Below the pieces are notes generated by a model. That model worked only from the letters and a program-made list of their open reading frames with translations, did not search any database and was not told the DNA's origin. The position numbers were made by a program, and so were the translations under genes. Shown piece after piece: positions 16,852 through 25,500 of a DNA stretch of 64,000 nt (position 1 is the first letter of the stretch; the number at the start of each line of letters is the position of its first letter). The DNA comes from Streptomyces sp. Ru62 (GTDB taxonomy: Bacteria > Actinomycetota > Actinomycetes > Streptomycetales > Streptomycetaceae), in contig NZ_PQSU01000020.1 of assembly GCF_002920615.1 (NCBI RefSeq), forward strand, positions 124,001 to 188,000. The letters are read 5' to 3'.

Positions 16852-17736
16852 GTGGCGACTTTCGCGACGTCCGATCAGCTGCTGGTGATCATCGATCCGG
16901 CGGCACGGCAGGCGGACGGAGAGTCCGTACGGATCGCGAAAGACGTGCTCAGCGCGGGTGCGGCGGCGAAGGTGTGCCTGCCGGACGGGCCGGACGAATT
17001 CGCCCGCGCGCTCGGCCGAAGGGGGTCCCGGCGGCCGGTGGTGATCGGTGACGACCGGGCGCTGGTGCGGGCCGTCACCCTGTTGCACCGGCAGCGGGAG
17101 CTGGCCGGATGCGCGCTGTCGGTGGTGCCGGTGGGGGACGCGGCGCTCGCCGAGTCGCTCGGGGTGCCCGGCGGCACGGTGGCAGCGGCACGGGCGGTCC
17201 TGGACGGCGCCGAGCGGCGGCTGGACCTGCTGGTGGACGACAGCGACGGGGTCGTGCTCGGCACGCTCGGCATTCCGCCGGCGCGACCGGTGCCCGCCGA
17301 GCCGGTCCCGCTCGGCCCGGACCGGCCCTGGTACCGCTCCCTGGCCCGCACCCTCGCCCCCCGCCCCGCCCGCCTGTCGGCCGTGCCCTCACCGCGCGTG
17401 ACCCGGCTGCGGGTGGAGGTGGACGGGGAGACGGTGGTCGACCTGGACCAGCCGGTGGAGGCGGTGTCGGTGGCGGCGGGCCGGACCGGGACGGCCTCGG
17501 TGGAGGTGCGGCCCCTGTCGGTGGGCGCGGAGGCGACCCCGCTGCTGGCCTCCGGGCACACGGTGACGGTCACGGGAGCGGACTTCCGCTACCGGGCGGA
17601 CGCGGTGGTCTCGGGCCCGGTACGGCGGCGGACGTGGCGCGTGCTGGAGGGGGCGTGGGCGCTCACGCTGCCCCGTACTTCTTCTCCCGGTACGCCCGCC
17701 AGCGTTCCATCATCCCCGCCACGTCCCGCTCGATGA
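16852..17736 (+). CDS. Diacylglycerol kinase-like protein
   Basis: 294 residues from GTG 16852. It resembles the lipid-kinase family (DAGK catalytic fold), with V-I-I-D-P-A-A-R at the start, R-P-V-V-I-G-D-D-R-A-L-V-R-A-V, and a beta-rich second half (L-R-V-E-V-D-G-E-T-V-V-D-L) like the substrate-binding domain of bacterial DagK/YegS proteins. The ATP-binding G-G-D-G-T motif is not visible: the corresponding place reads V-G-D-A-A-L, so activity is doubtful. The last 20 or so residues are Ser/Pro/Arg-rich and overlap the end of the converging regulator gene by 74 bases. Confidence 0.6.
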   Translation: MATFATSDQLLVIIDPAARQADGESVRIAKDVLSAGAAAKVCLPDGPDEFARALGRRGSRRPVVIGDDRALVRAVTLLHRQRELAGCALSVVPVGDAALAESLGVPGGTVAAARAVLDGAERRLDLLVDDSDGVVLGTLGIPPARPVPAEPVPLGPDRPWYRSLARTLAPRPARLSAVPSPRVTRLRVEVDGETVVDLDQPVEAVSVAAGRTGTASVEVRPLSVGAEATPLLASGHTVTVTGADFRYRADAVVSGPVRRRTWRVLEGAWALTLPRTSSPGTPASVPSSPPRPAR

Positions 17737-18157
17737 ACTCGAAGAAGTCCAGCGTCTCGGCGAGCCTGCGCCCCGCCGGGGTGTCGGCGCCGAGGCTGGT
17801 GACGCCCTCGCGCAGGGCGTCCTCCCAGCGCTTGATGATCGTCTCGCGGTTGGTCAGCGCCTCGTACCACTGGTCGCTGTGCACCCGGTACCGCTCCCGC
17901 CGCGAGCCGGGCTGCCGCTCGCGTGACACCAGGTGGACCTGGGCCAGGTAGCGGACGGCACCGGAGACGGCCGCCGGGCTGATCTTCAACTGGTCGCCCA
18001 GCTCGGCGGAGGTCAGGCTGCCGGTGTCCGAGGCGAGCAGCGCGGCGAGGACGCGGGCCGGCATGCGCGGCACACCCGCCTCGACGAGCTGGGCCGCGAA
18101 GTGCTCCACGAACCGCGAGACCGTCTCCGGGTCCCGGCGCGTTGTCGGCTCCGTCAT
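17663..18157 (-). CDS. GbsR/MarR family transcriptional regulator
   Basis: 164 residues. The winged helix-turn-helix (about 25-95) includes M-P-A-R-V-L-A-A-L-L-A-S-D, L-T-S-A-E-L-G-D-Q-L-K-I-S-P-A-A-V-S-G-A-V-R-Y-L and the wing R-E-R-Q-P-G-S-R-R-E-R-Y-R-V, followed by a long helical dimerisation region ending in W-R-A-Y-R-E-K-K-Y-G. It is divergent from the ABC exporter genes with only 73 bases between the starts, and a palindrome lies in that gap, so it very probably represses the exporter and itself in response to an exported compound. Confidence 0.88.
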   Translation of the reverse strand: MTEPTTRRDPETVSRFVEHFAAQLVEAGVPRMPARVLAALLASDTGSLTSAELGDQLKISPAAVSGAVRYLAQVHLVSRERQPGSRRERYRVHSDQWYEALTNRETIIKRWEDALREGVTSLGADTPAGRRLAETLDFFEFIERDVAGMMERWRAYREKKYGAA

Positions 18158-18189
18158 GCCCTCAGCCTATCCGGCATTCACCGACTTCC

Positions 18190-18218
18190 TTAACTTCACA
18201 AATTTCTGAAAGTAGCGT
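18190..18218 (+). promoter_or_regulatory. Promoter with overlapping palindromic operator for the ABC exporter
   Basis: TTAACT (18190-18195) and TAGCGT (18213-18218), 17 bases apart, fit a vegetative promoter; the start of transcription would fall about five bases before the ATG at 18231, giving an almost leaderless mRNA. The spacer holds TTCACAAATTTCTGAA (18195-18210), an inverted repeat TTCA-n-AAATTT-n-TGAA in an unusually AT-rich patch, a good candidate site for the divergent GbsR/MarR protein. Confidence 0.55.
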
Positions 18219-18230
18219 ACGTTCGGCAGC

Positions 18231-19136
18231 ATGACCAAGGCACTCACGGTCTCCGGGCTGCACAAGTCCTTCGGCCGTACGCACGCGCTGGACGGCCTCG
18301 ACCTGGACGTCGAGGCGGGAGAGGTCCACGGCTTCCTCGGCCCCAACGGCGCCGGCAAGTCCACCACGATCCGCGTGCTGCTCGGCCTGCTGCGCGCCGA
18401 CTCGGGCGCCGCGCAGGTGCTGGGCCGCGACCCCTGGCGGGACGCGGTGGAGGTGCACCGCCGGATCGCCTACGTCCCCGGCGACGTCACCCTGTGGCGC
18501 AACCTCTCCGGCGGCGAGGTCATCGACCTCTACGGCCGGCTGCGCGGAGGACTCGACCCGCGCCGGCGCGCCGAGCTGCTCGACCGGTTCGAGCTGGACC
18601 CGGCGAAGAAGGGCCGGACGTACTCCAAGGGCAACCGGCAGAAGGTGGCCCTCGTCGCCGCCTTCGCCTCCGACGTCGACCTGCTGATCCTGGACGAGCC
18701 GACCTCGGGCCTGGACCCGCTGATGGAGGAGGTCTTCCGGCGCTGCGTCGAGGAGGAGCGCGAGCGGGGCCGTACCGTCCTGCTCTCCTCCCACATCCTC
18801 GGCGAGGTGGAGCGGCTGTGCGACCGGGTCAGCATCATCCGCAAGGGCCGCACGGTGGAGAGCGGCACACTGGCCGACCTGCGCCATCTGACCCGGACCA
18901 GCGTGACCGCCGAGCTCGCCGGGCCGCCGAACGGGCTGGCGCTGCTGCCCGGCGTCCACGGCCTCGACGTCCAGGGCCGGCGCGTGCGCCTCCAGGTCGA
19001 CACCGACCGGCTCGACGCCGTCCTGCGGCAGCTCACCGAGTCCGGCGTACGGTCCCTGACCTCGACGCCGCCCACGCTGGAGGAACTGTTCCTGCGGCAC
19101 TACCAGGACGCCGGGACGGACGGGGTGCCGGCATGA
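18231..19136 (+). CDS. ABC exporter ATP-binding protein
   Basis: 301 residues. Walker A G-P-N-G-A-G-K-S-T at 37-45, Q-loop region with Y-V-P-G-D-V-T-L-W, ABC signature Y-S-K-G-N-R-Q-K-V, Walker B L-L-I-L-D-E-P-T-S-G-L-D at about 151-162, and the switch histidine in S-S-H-I-L-G-E-V-E. The C-terminal 80 residues are the extra domain of DrrA/NatA-type exporter ATPases. The stop overlaps the start of the permease gene (ATGA), so the subunits are made together. No clear ribosome binding site precedes the ATG, in keeping with a near-leaderless transcript. Confidence 0.92.
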   Translation: MTKALTVSGLHKSFGRTHALDGLDLDVEAGEVHGFLGPNGAGKSTTIRVLLGLLRADSGAAQVLGRDPWRDAVEVHRRIAYVPGDVTLWRNLSGGEVIDLYGRLRGGLDPRRRAELLDRFELDPAKKGRTYSKGNRQKVALVAAFASDVDLLILDEPTSGLDPLMEEVFRRCVEEERERGRTVLLSSHILGEVERLCDRVSIIRKGRTVESGTLADLRHLTRTSVTAELAGPPNGLALLPGVHGLDVQGRRVRLQVDTDRLDAVLRQLTESGVRSLTSTPPTLEELFLRHYQDAGTDGVPA

Positions 19137-20701
19137 CCGCGCTCGCCGGCACCGGCACCCTGCTGCGCTTCTCGCTGCGCCGCGACCGGGCCCTGCTCCC
19201 GGCCTGGATCGGGGTGAACGCGCTGATGGTCCTGTCCATGCCGACGTCGCTGGACAGCCTGTACAGCACCGAGTCCCAACGCGCCGGTCTGCTGCGGCAG
19301 ATGAGCACCAACAGCTCGCTGCGCGCGCTCGTCGGACCGGTCTTCGGCGACTCGCTCGGCGCCCTGACCGCCTGGCGCGTCGGCGTCTACGCGGGCGCCC
19401 TCGCGGCCGTGATGAGCCTGCTCGTCGTCGTCCGGCACACCCGGGACGAGGAGGAGACCGGCCGTCAGGAGCTGCTGTCCTCGGGGGCGCTGGGCCGCCG
19501 GGCCCCGCTGGCCGCCGCCCTGCTGACGGCGGCCACCGCGAACGCGCTGCTGGCCCTGCTGATCACCGCCGGACTGTCCGCGCAGGGCGCCTCGGGCGCG
19601 CTCGCCTTCGGGCTCGGCGTGGCGGGCGTCGGCCTGCTGTTCGCGACGACGGCGGCGATCGTCGCCCAGCTCACGGAGAGCGCCCGCCTGGCCCGGGGCC
19701 TGACGGCGGCGGTGCTGGGGGCGGCGTTCGTACTGCGGGCGGCGGGCGACTCGGTGTCGGACGACGGTTCGTCGGCGCTGACGTGGCTGTCCCCGCTGGG
19801 CTGGCTGGAGAACGTGCGCCCCTTCGCGGGCGAACGCTGGTGGGTGCTGGGCCTGTTCGCCATGGCCGTCTTCGCCCAGGGCACGCTGGCCCACGTCCTC
19901 ACCGCGCGCCGGGACCTCGGCATGAGCTTCCTGCCGGCCCGGCCGGGACCGGCCACCGGCCGCCTCGGTACGGCGGGCGCGCTGGCCTGGCGGCTGCAAC
20001 GCGGCAGCGTGTTCGGCTGGTCGGCCGGCCTCTTCCTCGCCGGGGTCGTCTACGGCGGCCTGACGGACGGCGCGGCCGACCTGGTCCGGGACAACGCGGG
20101 CGCGCGGCGGATCTTCGAGCGGATGGGCGGCCACAGTGGGATCACGGACGCGTTCCTCGCCTCCATGACCGGCATGCTCGGTCTGGTCGCGGCGCTGTAC
20201 ATCGTGGCCTCCGTGCTGCGCCTGCACGGCGAGGAGACATCGGGGCGCGCGGAACCGGTGCTGGCGTGCGCGGTGGGCCGCCTGCGCTGGGCCGCCGGTC
20301 ATCTGACGATCGCCTTCGGCGGCTCGGCGCTGCTCATGCTCCTGGCCGGCGCCGGCCTGACCCTCGGCCACGGCGAACAGCCGGGTCCCCTCCTGGCCGC
20401 CTGCCTCGTCCAGCTCCCCGCGATCTGGCTGACCGGCGCGGTGGCCCTCCTCCTCTACGCCCTCACCCCCCGCCTGGCCCCGGCCGCCTGGGGCGTCGCC
20501 GTGGCGATCCTGCTGCTCGGCTGGGTGGGCCCGGCCCTGAACGCCCCCCGGCCCCTCCTCGACCTCTCCCCGTTCACCCACCTCCCGAAGCTGCCGGGCG
20601 GTCAGCTGGAGTGGGCCCCGGTCCTGACCCTGCTGGGCCTGGCCGCACTGCTGACGGGGGCGGGACTGGCGGGGCTGCGGCGCAGGGACATGACGTCCTG
20701 A
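19133..20701 (+). CDS. ABC exporter permease
   Basis: 522 residues, starting at the ATG that overlaps the ATPase stop. About twelve hydrophobic helices arranged as two similar halves: each half begins with an Arg-rich segment (L-L-R-F-S-L-R-R-D-R and L-A-W-R-L-Q-R-G-S-V) and has a T-G/S-G-R-x-E-x-L/V-L segment in the first loop (E-T-G-R-Q-E-L-L-S and T-S-G-R-A-E-P-V-L-A). This duplicated layout is typical of the permeases annotated as polyketide/multidrug exporters (tetronasin type). With the ATPase it should export a hydrophobic compound under control of the GbsR/MarR regulator. Confidence 0.88.
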   Translation: MTALAGTGTLLRFSLRRDRALLPAWIGVNALMVLSMPTSLDSLYSTESQRAGLLRQMSTNSSLRALVGPVFGDSLGALTAWRVGVYAGALAAVMSLLVVVRHTRDEEETGRQELLSSGALGRRAPLAAALLTAATANALLALLITAGLSAQGASGALAFGLGVAGVGLLFATTAAIVAQLTESARLARGLTAAVLGAAFVLRAAGDSVSDDGSSALTWLSPLGWLENVRPFAGERWWVLGLFAMAVFAQGTLAHVLTARRDLGMSFLPARPGPATGRLGTAGALAWRLQRGSVFGWSAGLFLAGVVYGGLTDGAADLVRDNAGARRIFERMGGHSGITDAFLASMTGMLGLVAALYIVASVLRLHGEETSGRAEPVLACAVGRLRWAAGHLTIAFGGSALLMLLAGAGLTLGHGEQPGPLLAACLVQLPAIWLTGAVALLLYALTPRLAPAAWGVAVAILLLGWVGPALNAPRPLLDLSPFTHLPKLPGGQLEWAPVLTLLGLAALLTGAGLAGLRRRDMTS

Positions 20702-20725
20702 GCCTCAGTCGACGTACTGCTCAGA

Positions 20726-21946
20726 TCAGCGCACCTCCACGCTCAGTCCCTCCAATCCCCGGATCACGAAGTTCGGCTTGCGGTCCGGCTCCTTGGCCAG
20801 GGTCAGGGTGGGGGCCTGCCGGAGGAGGGCCGTCATGGATGCCGCGAGCTCCATGCGGGCCAGGGGGGCGCCGATGCAGTAGTGGATGCCCGCGCTGAAG
20901 GAGATGTGCGGGTTGTCCTTCCGGGTGAGGTCCAGGCGCTCGGGGTCGGTGAAGACCGCCGGGTCGTGGTTGGCGGAGCCGAAGAGCATGGCGATCTCCG
21001 AGCCCCTGGGGATCGTCGTGCCGTCGATCTCGATGTCGTCCAGGACCCAGCGTTCGAAGAGCTGGAGCGGGGTGTCGTAGCGCATCAGCTCCTCGATCGC
21101 GGAGGGGATCAGGGAGTGGTCCGCGCGGAGGGCAGCGAGCTGGTCCGGGTTGCGCAGCAGCGCCCACCAGCCGTTCACCGTGGCGTTGACCGTCGCCTCG
21201 TGGCCCGCGTTGAGGAGCAGCACCGCCGTGGAGATCATCTCCTGCTCCGTGAGGCGGTCGCCCTCGTCGTGGGCCGCGATCAGGCCCGAGATCAGGTCGT
21301 CCCCGGGGGCCCCTCGGCGGACCGCGATCAGCTCCCGCAGACAGTCCGAGAACTCCACCGACGCCCGCACCGCCCGCGCCGCCGTCTCCTCGGACGGGTT
21401 CAGCTCGTACATCCCGCAGATGTCCGCCGACCAGGGGCGCAGCTGCCCCCGGTCCGCCTCCGGGATGCCCAGCATCTCGGCGATCACGGCCACCGGCAGC
21501 GGCTCCGCCACGTCGGTGAGCAGATCACCGCCGCCGTTCCCGACCAGGGCGGCCACCAGGTCGTTCGCGAGCCCCTCGACGTACGGCCGCAGCCGCTCCA
21601 CCGTGCGCGGCGTGAACGCCTTCGACACCAGGCGCCGGATGCGGGTGTGGTCCGGCGGCTCCAGGTCGAGCATGCCGTGGTCGTTGAGGGTGTGGAACGG
21701 CTCGTGCTCCGGCGGGGGCGGGGTGCGGCCGAACTCCTCGTGGCTGAACCGGTGCTGGTACGTCCGGCCCAGCCGGCGGTCGCGCAGCAGCGCCGAGACG
21801 TCCGCGTGGTGCGGGACCAGCCACTGGTCGGTCGGCTCGTACCGGATCACCCGGCCGCGGGCGCGCAGCTCCGCGTAGGCCGGGTACGGGTCGGCGACGA
21901 ACGCCGGGTCCCAGGGATCGAACGCGAGGTCGGTGGGGCCTGCCAT
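20726..21946 (-). CDS. Cytochrome P450, CYP107-like
   Basis: 406 residues, soluble bacterial P450. The haem cysteine is Cys357 in S-F-S-A-G-I-H-Y-C-I-G-A-P-L-A-R, where the usual F-G of the loop is replaced by F-S; the I-helix reads L-N-A-G-H-E-A-T with the oxygen-activating Thr; E-E-L-M-R-Y matches the ExxR motif only at E and R (E-E-L-x-R). D-P-P-D-H-T-R-I-R-R (here E-P-P-D) is the conserved BC-region motif. Overall it resembles the CYP107 family of Streptomyces. No ferredoxin or biosynthetic genes are adjacent, so the substrate is unknown. Confidence 0.92.
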   Translation of the reverse strand: MAGPTDLAFDPWDPAFVADPYPAYAELRARGRVIRYEPTDQWLVPHHADVSALLRDRRLGRTYQHRFSHEEFGRTPPPPEHEPFHTLNDHGMLDLEPPDHTRIRRLVSKAFTPRTVERLRPYVEGLANDLVAALVGNGGGDLLTDVAEPLPVAVIAEMLGIPEADRGQLRPWSADICGMYELNPSEETAARAVRASVEFSDCLRELIAVRRGAPGDDLISGLIAAHDEGDRLTEQEMISTAVLLLNAGHEATVNATVNGWWALLRNPDQLAALRADHSLIPSAIEELMRYDTPLQLFERWVLDDIEIDGTTIPRGSEIAMLFGSANHDPAVFTDPERLDLTRKDNPHISFSAGIHYCIGAPLARMELAASMTALLRQAPTLTLAKEPDRKPNFVIRGLEGLSVEVR

Positions 21947-22015
21947 GCGGGGACGCTAGCGCGCCGGGCGACGTCTGACCAGGGGTGCCTTCCCGCACGG
22001 TGCAGCCTTCACGGC

Positions 22016-22105
22016 TCACACGACGGGCTCTGTGCTGACCAGGACGTAGTCGTGCCCGGGGGCCGCTCGGCTCCCGGCCGGCCGGATCTCGGCGTGCACG
22101 TGCGC
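22016..22105 (-). pseudogene. Short C-terminal gene remnant downstream of the immunity gene
   Basis: Directly after the immunity gene stop, the minus strand reads on in frame to a TGA at 22016-22018 with a coding-like end: A-E-I-R-P-A-G-S-R-A-A-P-G-H-D-Y-V-L-V and a few more residues. Its H-D-Y-V-L-V is close to the Y-D-Y-V-L-V-A near the end of the immunity protein, and 16 bases (GGACGTAGTCGT and flanks) are shared between the two. It may be what remains of a second immunity-like gene. Confidence 0.35.
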
Positions 22106-22567
22106 TCAGATCCGGTCCGCGACGAGGACGTAGTCGTAGTACAGGGGGTCGCCGTCCTCGTCCACCGGGTACTCGTGGCTGCTCTGGTTCGCGAGGATCA
22201 CCTTCAGCTCGGGCAGGGCGTCGAATCCGAGGTCGTTCTCCTCGATGGTGTGGCCCCGTTCCGCCAGTTGTTCGAAGAGGTCCTCACTCGGGGTGCGGAA
22301 GACGTCCAGCCCGTCGAGCAGCACGCGGACGTCGGCGTCCTCCTTCCGGAAACGGATCAGCTCCACTCCGCTCAGCGCGCCTTTGCTGAAGCCCAGCACG
22401 ATGTCCATCTGGGAGTCGTCGTGCGTGAGGACGATCTGCCCGGGCTCCTCGTCGCCGGCGACGGTCCGGAACACACCCCACTCCTCCACCACGGCGCGCG
22501 CTTCCTCGACCGGCATGCCGAGCCGGAAACGCCCGACGCCGACATGCGGCACCAGTTCCAGTTCCAT
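22106..22567 (-). CDS. Probable immunity protein for the RHS toxin
   Basis: 153 residues, acidic, soluble, no signal peptide. I start it at the ATG 22565-22567 (M-E-L-E-L-V-P-H), preceded by GAGGGAG; a longer frame to 22585 lacks that site. The segment V-G-R-F-R-L-G-M-P-V-E-E-A-R and the repeated short acidic strands suggest a small alpha/beta fold, but I do not recognise the family. It begins 31 bases after the toxin gene stop on the same strand, and small acidic proteins in this position are normally the antidote to the toxin tip. Confidence 0.65.
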   Translation of the reverse strand: MELELVPHVGVGRFRLGMPVEEARAVVEEWGVFRTVAGDEEPGQIVLTHDDSQMDIVLGFSKGALSGVELIRFRKEDADVRVLLDGLDVFRTPSEDLFEQLAERGHTIEENDLGFDALPELKVILANQSSHEYPVDEDGDPLYYDYVLVADRI

Positions 22568-22598
22568 GTTCACTCCCTCGATCACACGCCCCGGGCCC

Positions 22599-25500
22599 TC
22601 ACGCCAGCAGAGCGCTCTCGTCGATGGTCCAGCCCCGCTTCTTGAGCATGTCCTGAAGGGGCTTGTTGTGCTTCAGGCCGGCCACCATCTCCTCGATGTG
22701 CCGATCGTACTTACCGGGGAACCGCCGCTTGATGTCGTCGATGTCCATCCGCATGGCCTCGGTGATGCGCCCCTGGTTGATCAGCTCACGCTGGTACTGC
22801 TGCCACGCCTGGGCCTGCAGGTGGTAGCCCGTGCTGTAGAGCTGCTCATGGTCGGCCTGCTCCATCCGGATGGCCGGGCCGTTGTTGACCTTCTGCTTCC
22901 TGTGGGGCTTGTTGGCCATGTAGAAGCCGGGCTCGATGACGTCCTTGTACGCGGACTTGGCCGGGATGTGATTGACCTCCATCCTCTGCGGGTACGTCCG
23001 GCCGTTCGCCATCCGGTTGGCGGGAAGCAGTCCGCCGTACCAGCCGCCGTCCTGCGTGCACCCCTTGGCGACCAGGCCCTCGGGGTCCATCCAGGTGTGG
23101 GGGTTGACGACGTACGCGGCCGGGTTCGGTGCGGGCACCAGGCCCAGGGGGTCCGCCGAGACGTAGCGGGCGGTCTCGGGGTCGTAGTGCCGGTGCAGGT
23201 TGTAGTGCAGGCCCGTCTCCGGGTCGGCGTACTGGCCGGGGAAACGCAGCGGCGTATGGGCCCGGGCGTCGCGGTTGCGGGCCGTGATCCCCCAGACCGT
23301 GGAGCGCTTGTACCAGGCGACGTCACCCGTCTCGTCCACGAGTTCCGTCGGGGTGCCGATGAGGTCGGTGACGATGGCGAAGAACCGGCTGTCCACCTCG
23401 CGCCGACCGGCGTCGGCCGGCAGCCGGCGCTCCAACTGGGCCATCGGCTGCGGCCCTTCGTACTCCCAGGTCAGCGTCACGCCGGTGGCCGTGTCGGTCT
23501 CCTCGGCCAGCTGGGTTCCGTCCCAGGCGAAACGGACCGTGGCCGCGACGCCCTGCCCGTCGGGGCGCATGCGGTGCTTGGCGGTGCGGCGGCCGAGCGC
23601 GTCGTAGCTGTAGCGCCACTCGGTGCCGTCCGGAGTGGTGCAGGAGACCAGGCGGTCCTCCGCGTCCCAGGTGTACCGCCAGGTGTCGGGCTTGCGGGAC
23701 AGGCGCCGCTTCTGGCGCAGCACGACGCGACCCGCGCCGTCGTACTCGTAGCGCACACCGTCCCCGCCGAGCAACCGGGTCCCGTCGTAGACACGCGTGC
23801 CGCGGCTCCCGGAGTGGGGCGCCCGGGCGGGCCAGTGGGCGTCCGTCTGGTTCCCGGCGGCGTCATAGGCGTAGCGCTCCGACCAGTCGCCCGCGGTGAC
23901 GCCGAGCGGACGCCCCACGGGGTCGAGGTCGATGTGCCAGTCCGGCCCGTCCTGCCGGTCCGTGATGTCCGTCAGGAATCCGTCGGCCCGGTAGCCGTAG
24001 GAGCGGTCGCGGAGCGTGCCGCGGGGCGTCGTCAGCGACCGGGCCGCGAGGCGGCCGGTCACGTCCCACTCGGAGGTGAGCGTCACAGGCGCCGGCCCGC
24101 GGCCGACGGTGCGCCGGGTCTCGCGGCCCAGCAGGTCGTGGGTGAAGCCGACCGTGTGTCCGGCGAGGTCCACTCGCACCCGGTTGCCCGCGTCGTCGTA
24201 GGAGTACGACGTCGTGGCGCCGGTCGGTGTCGTGCGTGAGACCAGTTCGCCGTGCCGGTCGTAGCCGTACCGCATGCTGTGCCCGTCGACGGTCTCCGCC
24301 AGCAGACGGCCCAGGGCGTCGCGCTCCAGGGCGAGCGAGGAAGCCGGGGAGACGGCGGCGACCAGCCGGTCGGCCTCGTCGTAGGTGTAGCGGGTGACCA
24401 CTCCGCCGGCGTCCTTCGCCAGCACGTTGCCCACCGCGTCGAAGGTGAGGGCGATGCGCTGACCGAGCGGTGTCGTCCGGGCGACCAGGCGGCCCGCGGC
24501 GTCGTACTCGTAGCGCGTGGTACGTCCGTCGAAGTCCGTCTCCGAGTCGGTGCGGCCGGAGGGGCCGTACCGGTAACTCCACACCTTCCCCTGCGGGTTG
24601 CGGACCGTGCTGAGCCGCAGCTCGGTGTCGTACGTGAACTCGTACCGCGCGCCGTCCCGGCCCGTGCGGGCGGCGAGCTGGTCGAACCAGGTGTACTCGA
24701 AGCGGGTCACCCCGCCGAGCGGGTCGGTGTGGGTGAGGCAGTTGCCCTCCTCGTCGTACGTCCACGACTCCGTGGCCCCGTCCGGTGCCGTACGCCGGGT
24801 CAGCCAGCCGTCCGCCGTCCACTCCAGTCGGGTCACGGAACCAGCCGGGTCGACCGACTCGTACGGCCGGCCGAAGGCGTCCCGGCGCACCGCGTAGGTG
24901 GCGCCGCGGGGGTCGGTGACCGAGAGGGTCAGGCCCGCTTCGTCGTGGGTGCGGGTCTCCGTCTCGCCGGTCGGGAACGTGACCGTGGCCACCGCGCCCG
25001 TCACGTGGTGGGTGAACGTGGTCGCGGTGCCGTCCGGGGCGACGACCGCGGTGCGGTTGCCCCGCTCGTCGAAGACGTTGCGCCACACGGCGCCGTCCGG
25101 TCCGGTCGTCGTCTCCGGCAGGTGCAGCGCGTTGTACGTGGCCGAGGCCCGGCGCCCGTCCGGGTAGTGGACGGCGAGGAGGTTGCCGGCGTCGTCGTAC
25201 GTGAACCGGGCGGTGTGGCCCAGCTCGTCGGTGCGGGACAGCAGGTTGTCGTGGCGGTCCCACTCGAAGTGCACGGTGTTGCCGAGCGGGTCGGTCTCGC
25301 TGAGCGTCTGGCGGAGCGGGTTGAAGCGGGTGACGGTGACCGCGCCGGTGGAGTCGGTGAAGCGGGTCTCGCGGGCGGCGGTGTCGTAGACGAACCGCGA
25401 GGAGAGCGCGCCGTCGGGGCCGATCGTCTCCACGACCCGGCCGGCCGCGTCGTACACATAGCGGTAGGTGTGGCCGTTGCGGTCGGTCCACGAGGTGACG

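Noticed and set aside
18231..22015. Exporter, regulator, P450 and nearby aminotransferases as a secondary-metabolite cluster
   Set aside because: There is no core biosynthetic enzyme and the genes are separated by housekeeping functions; an ordinary accessory arrangement explains them.
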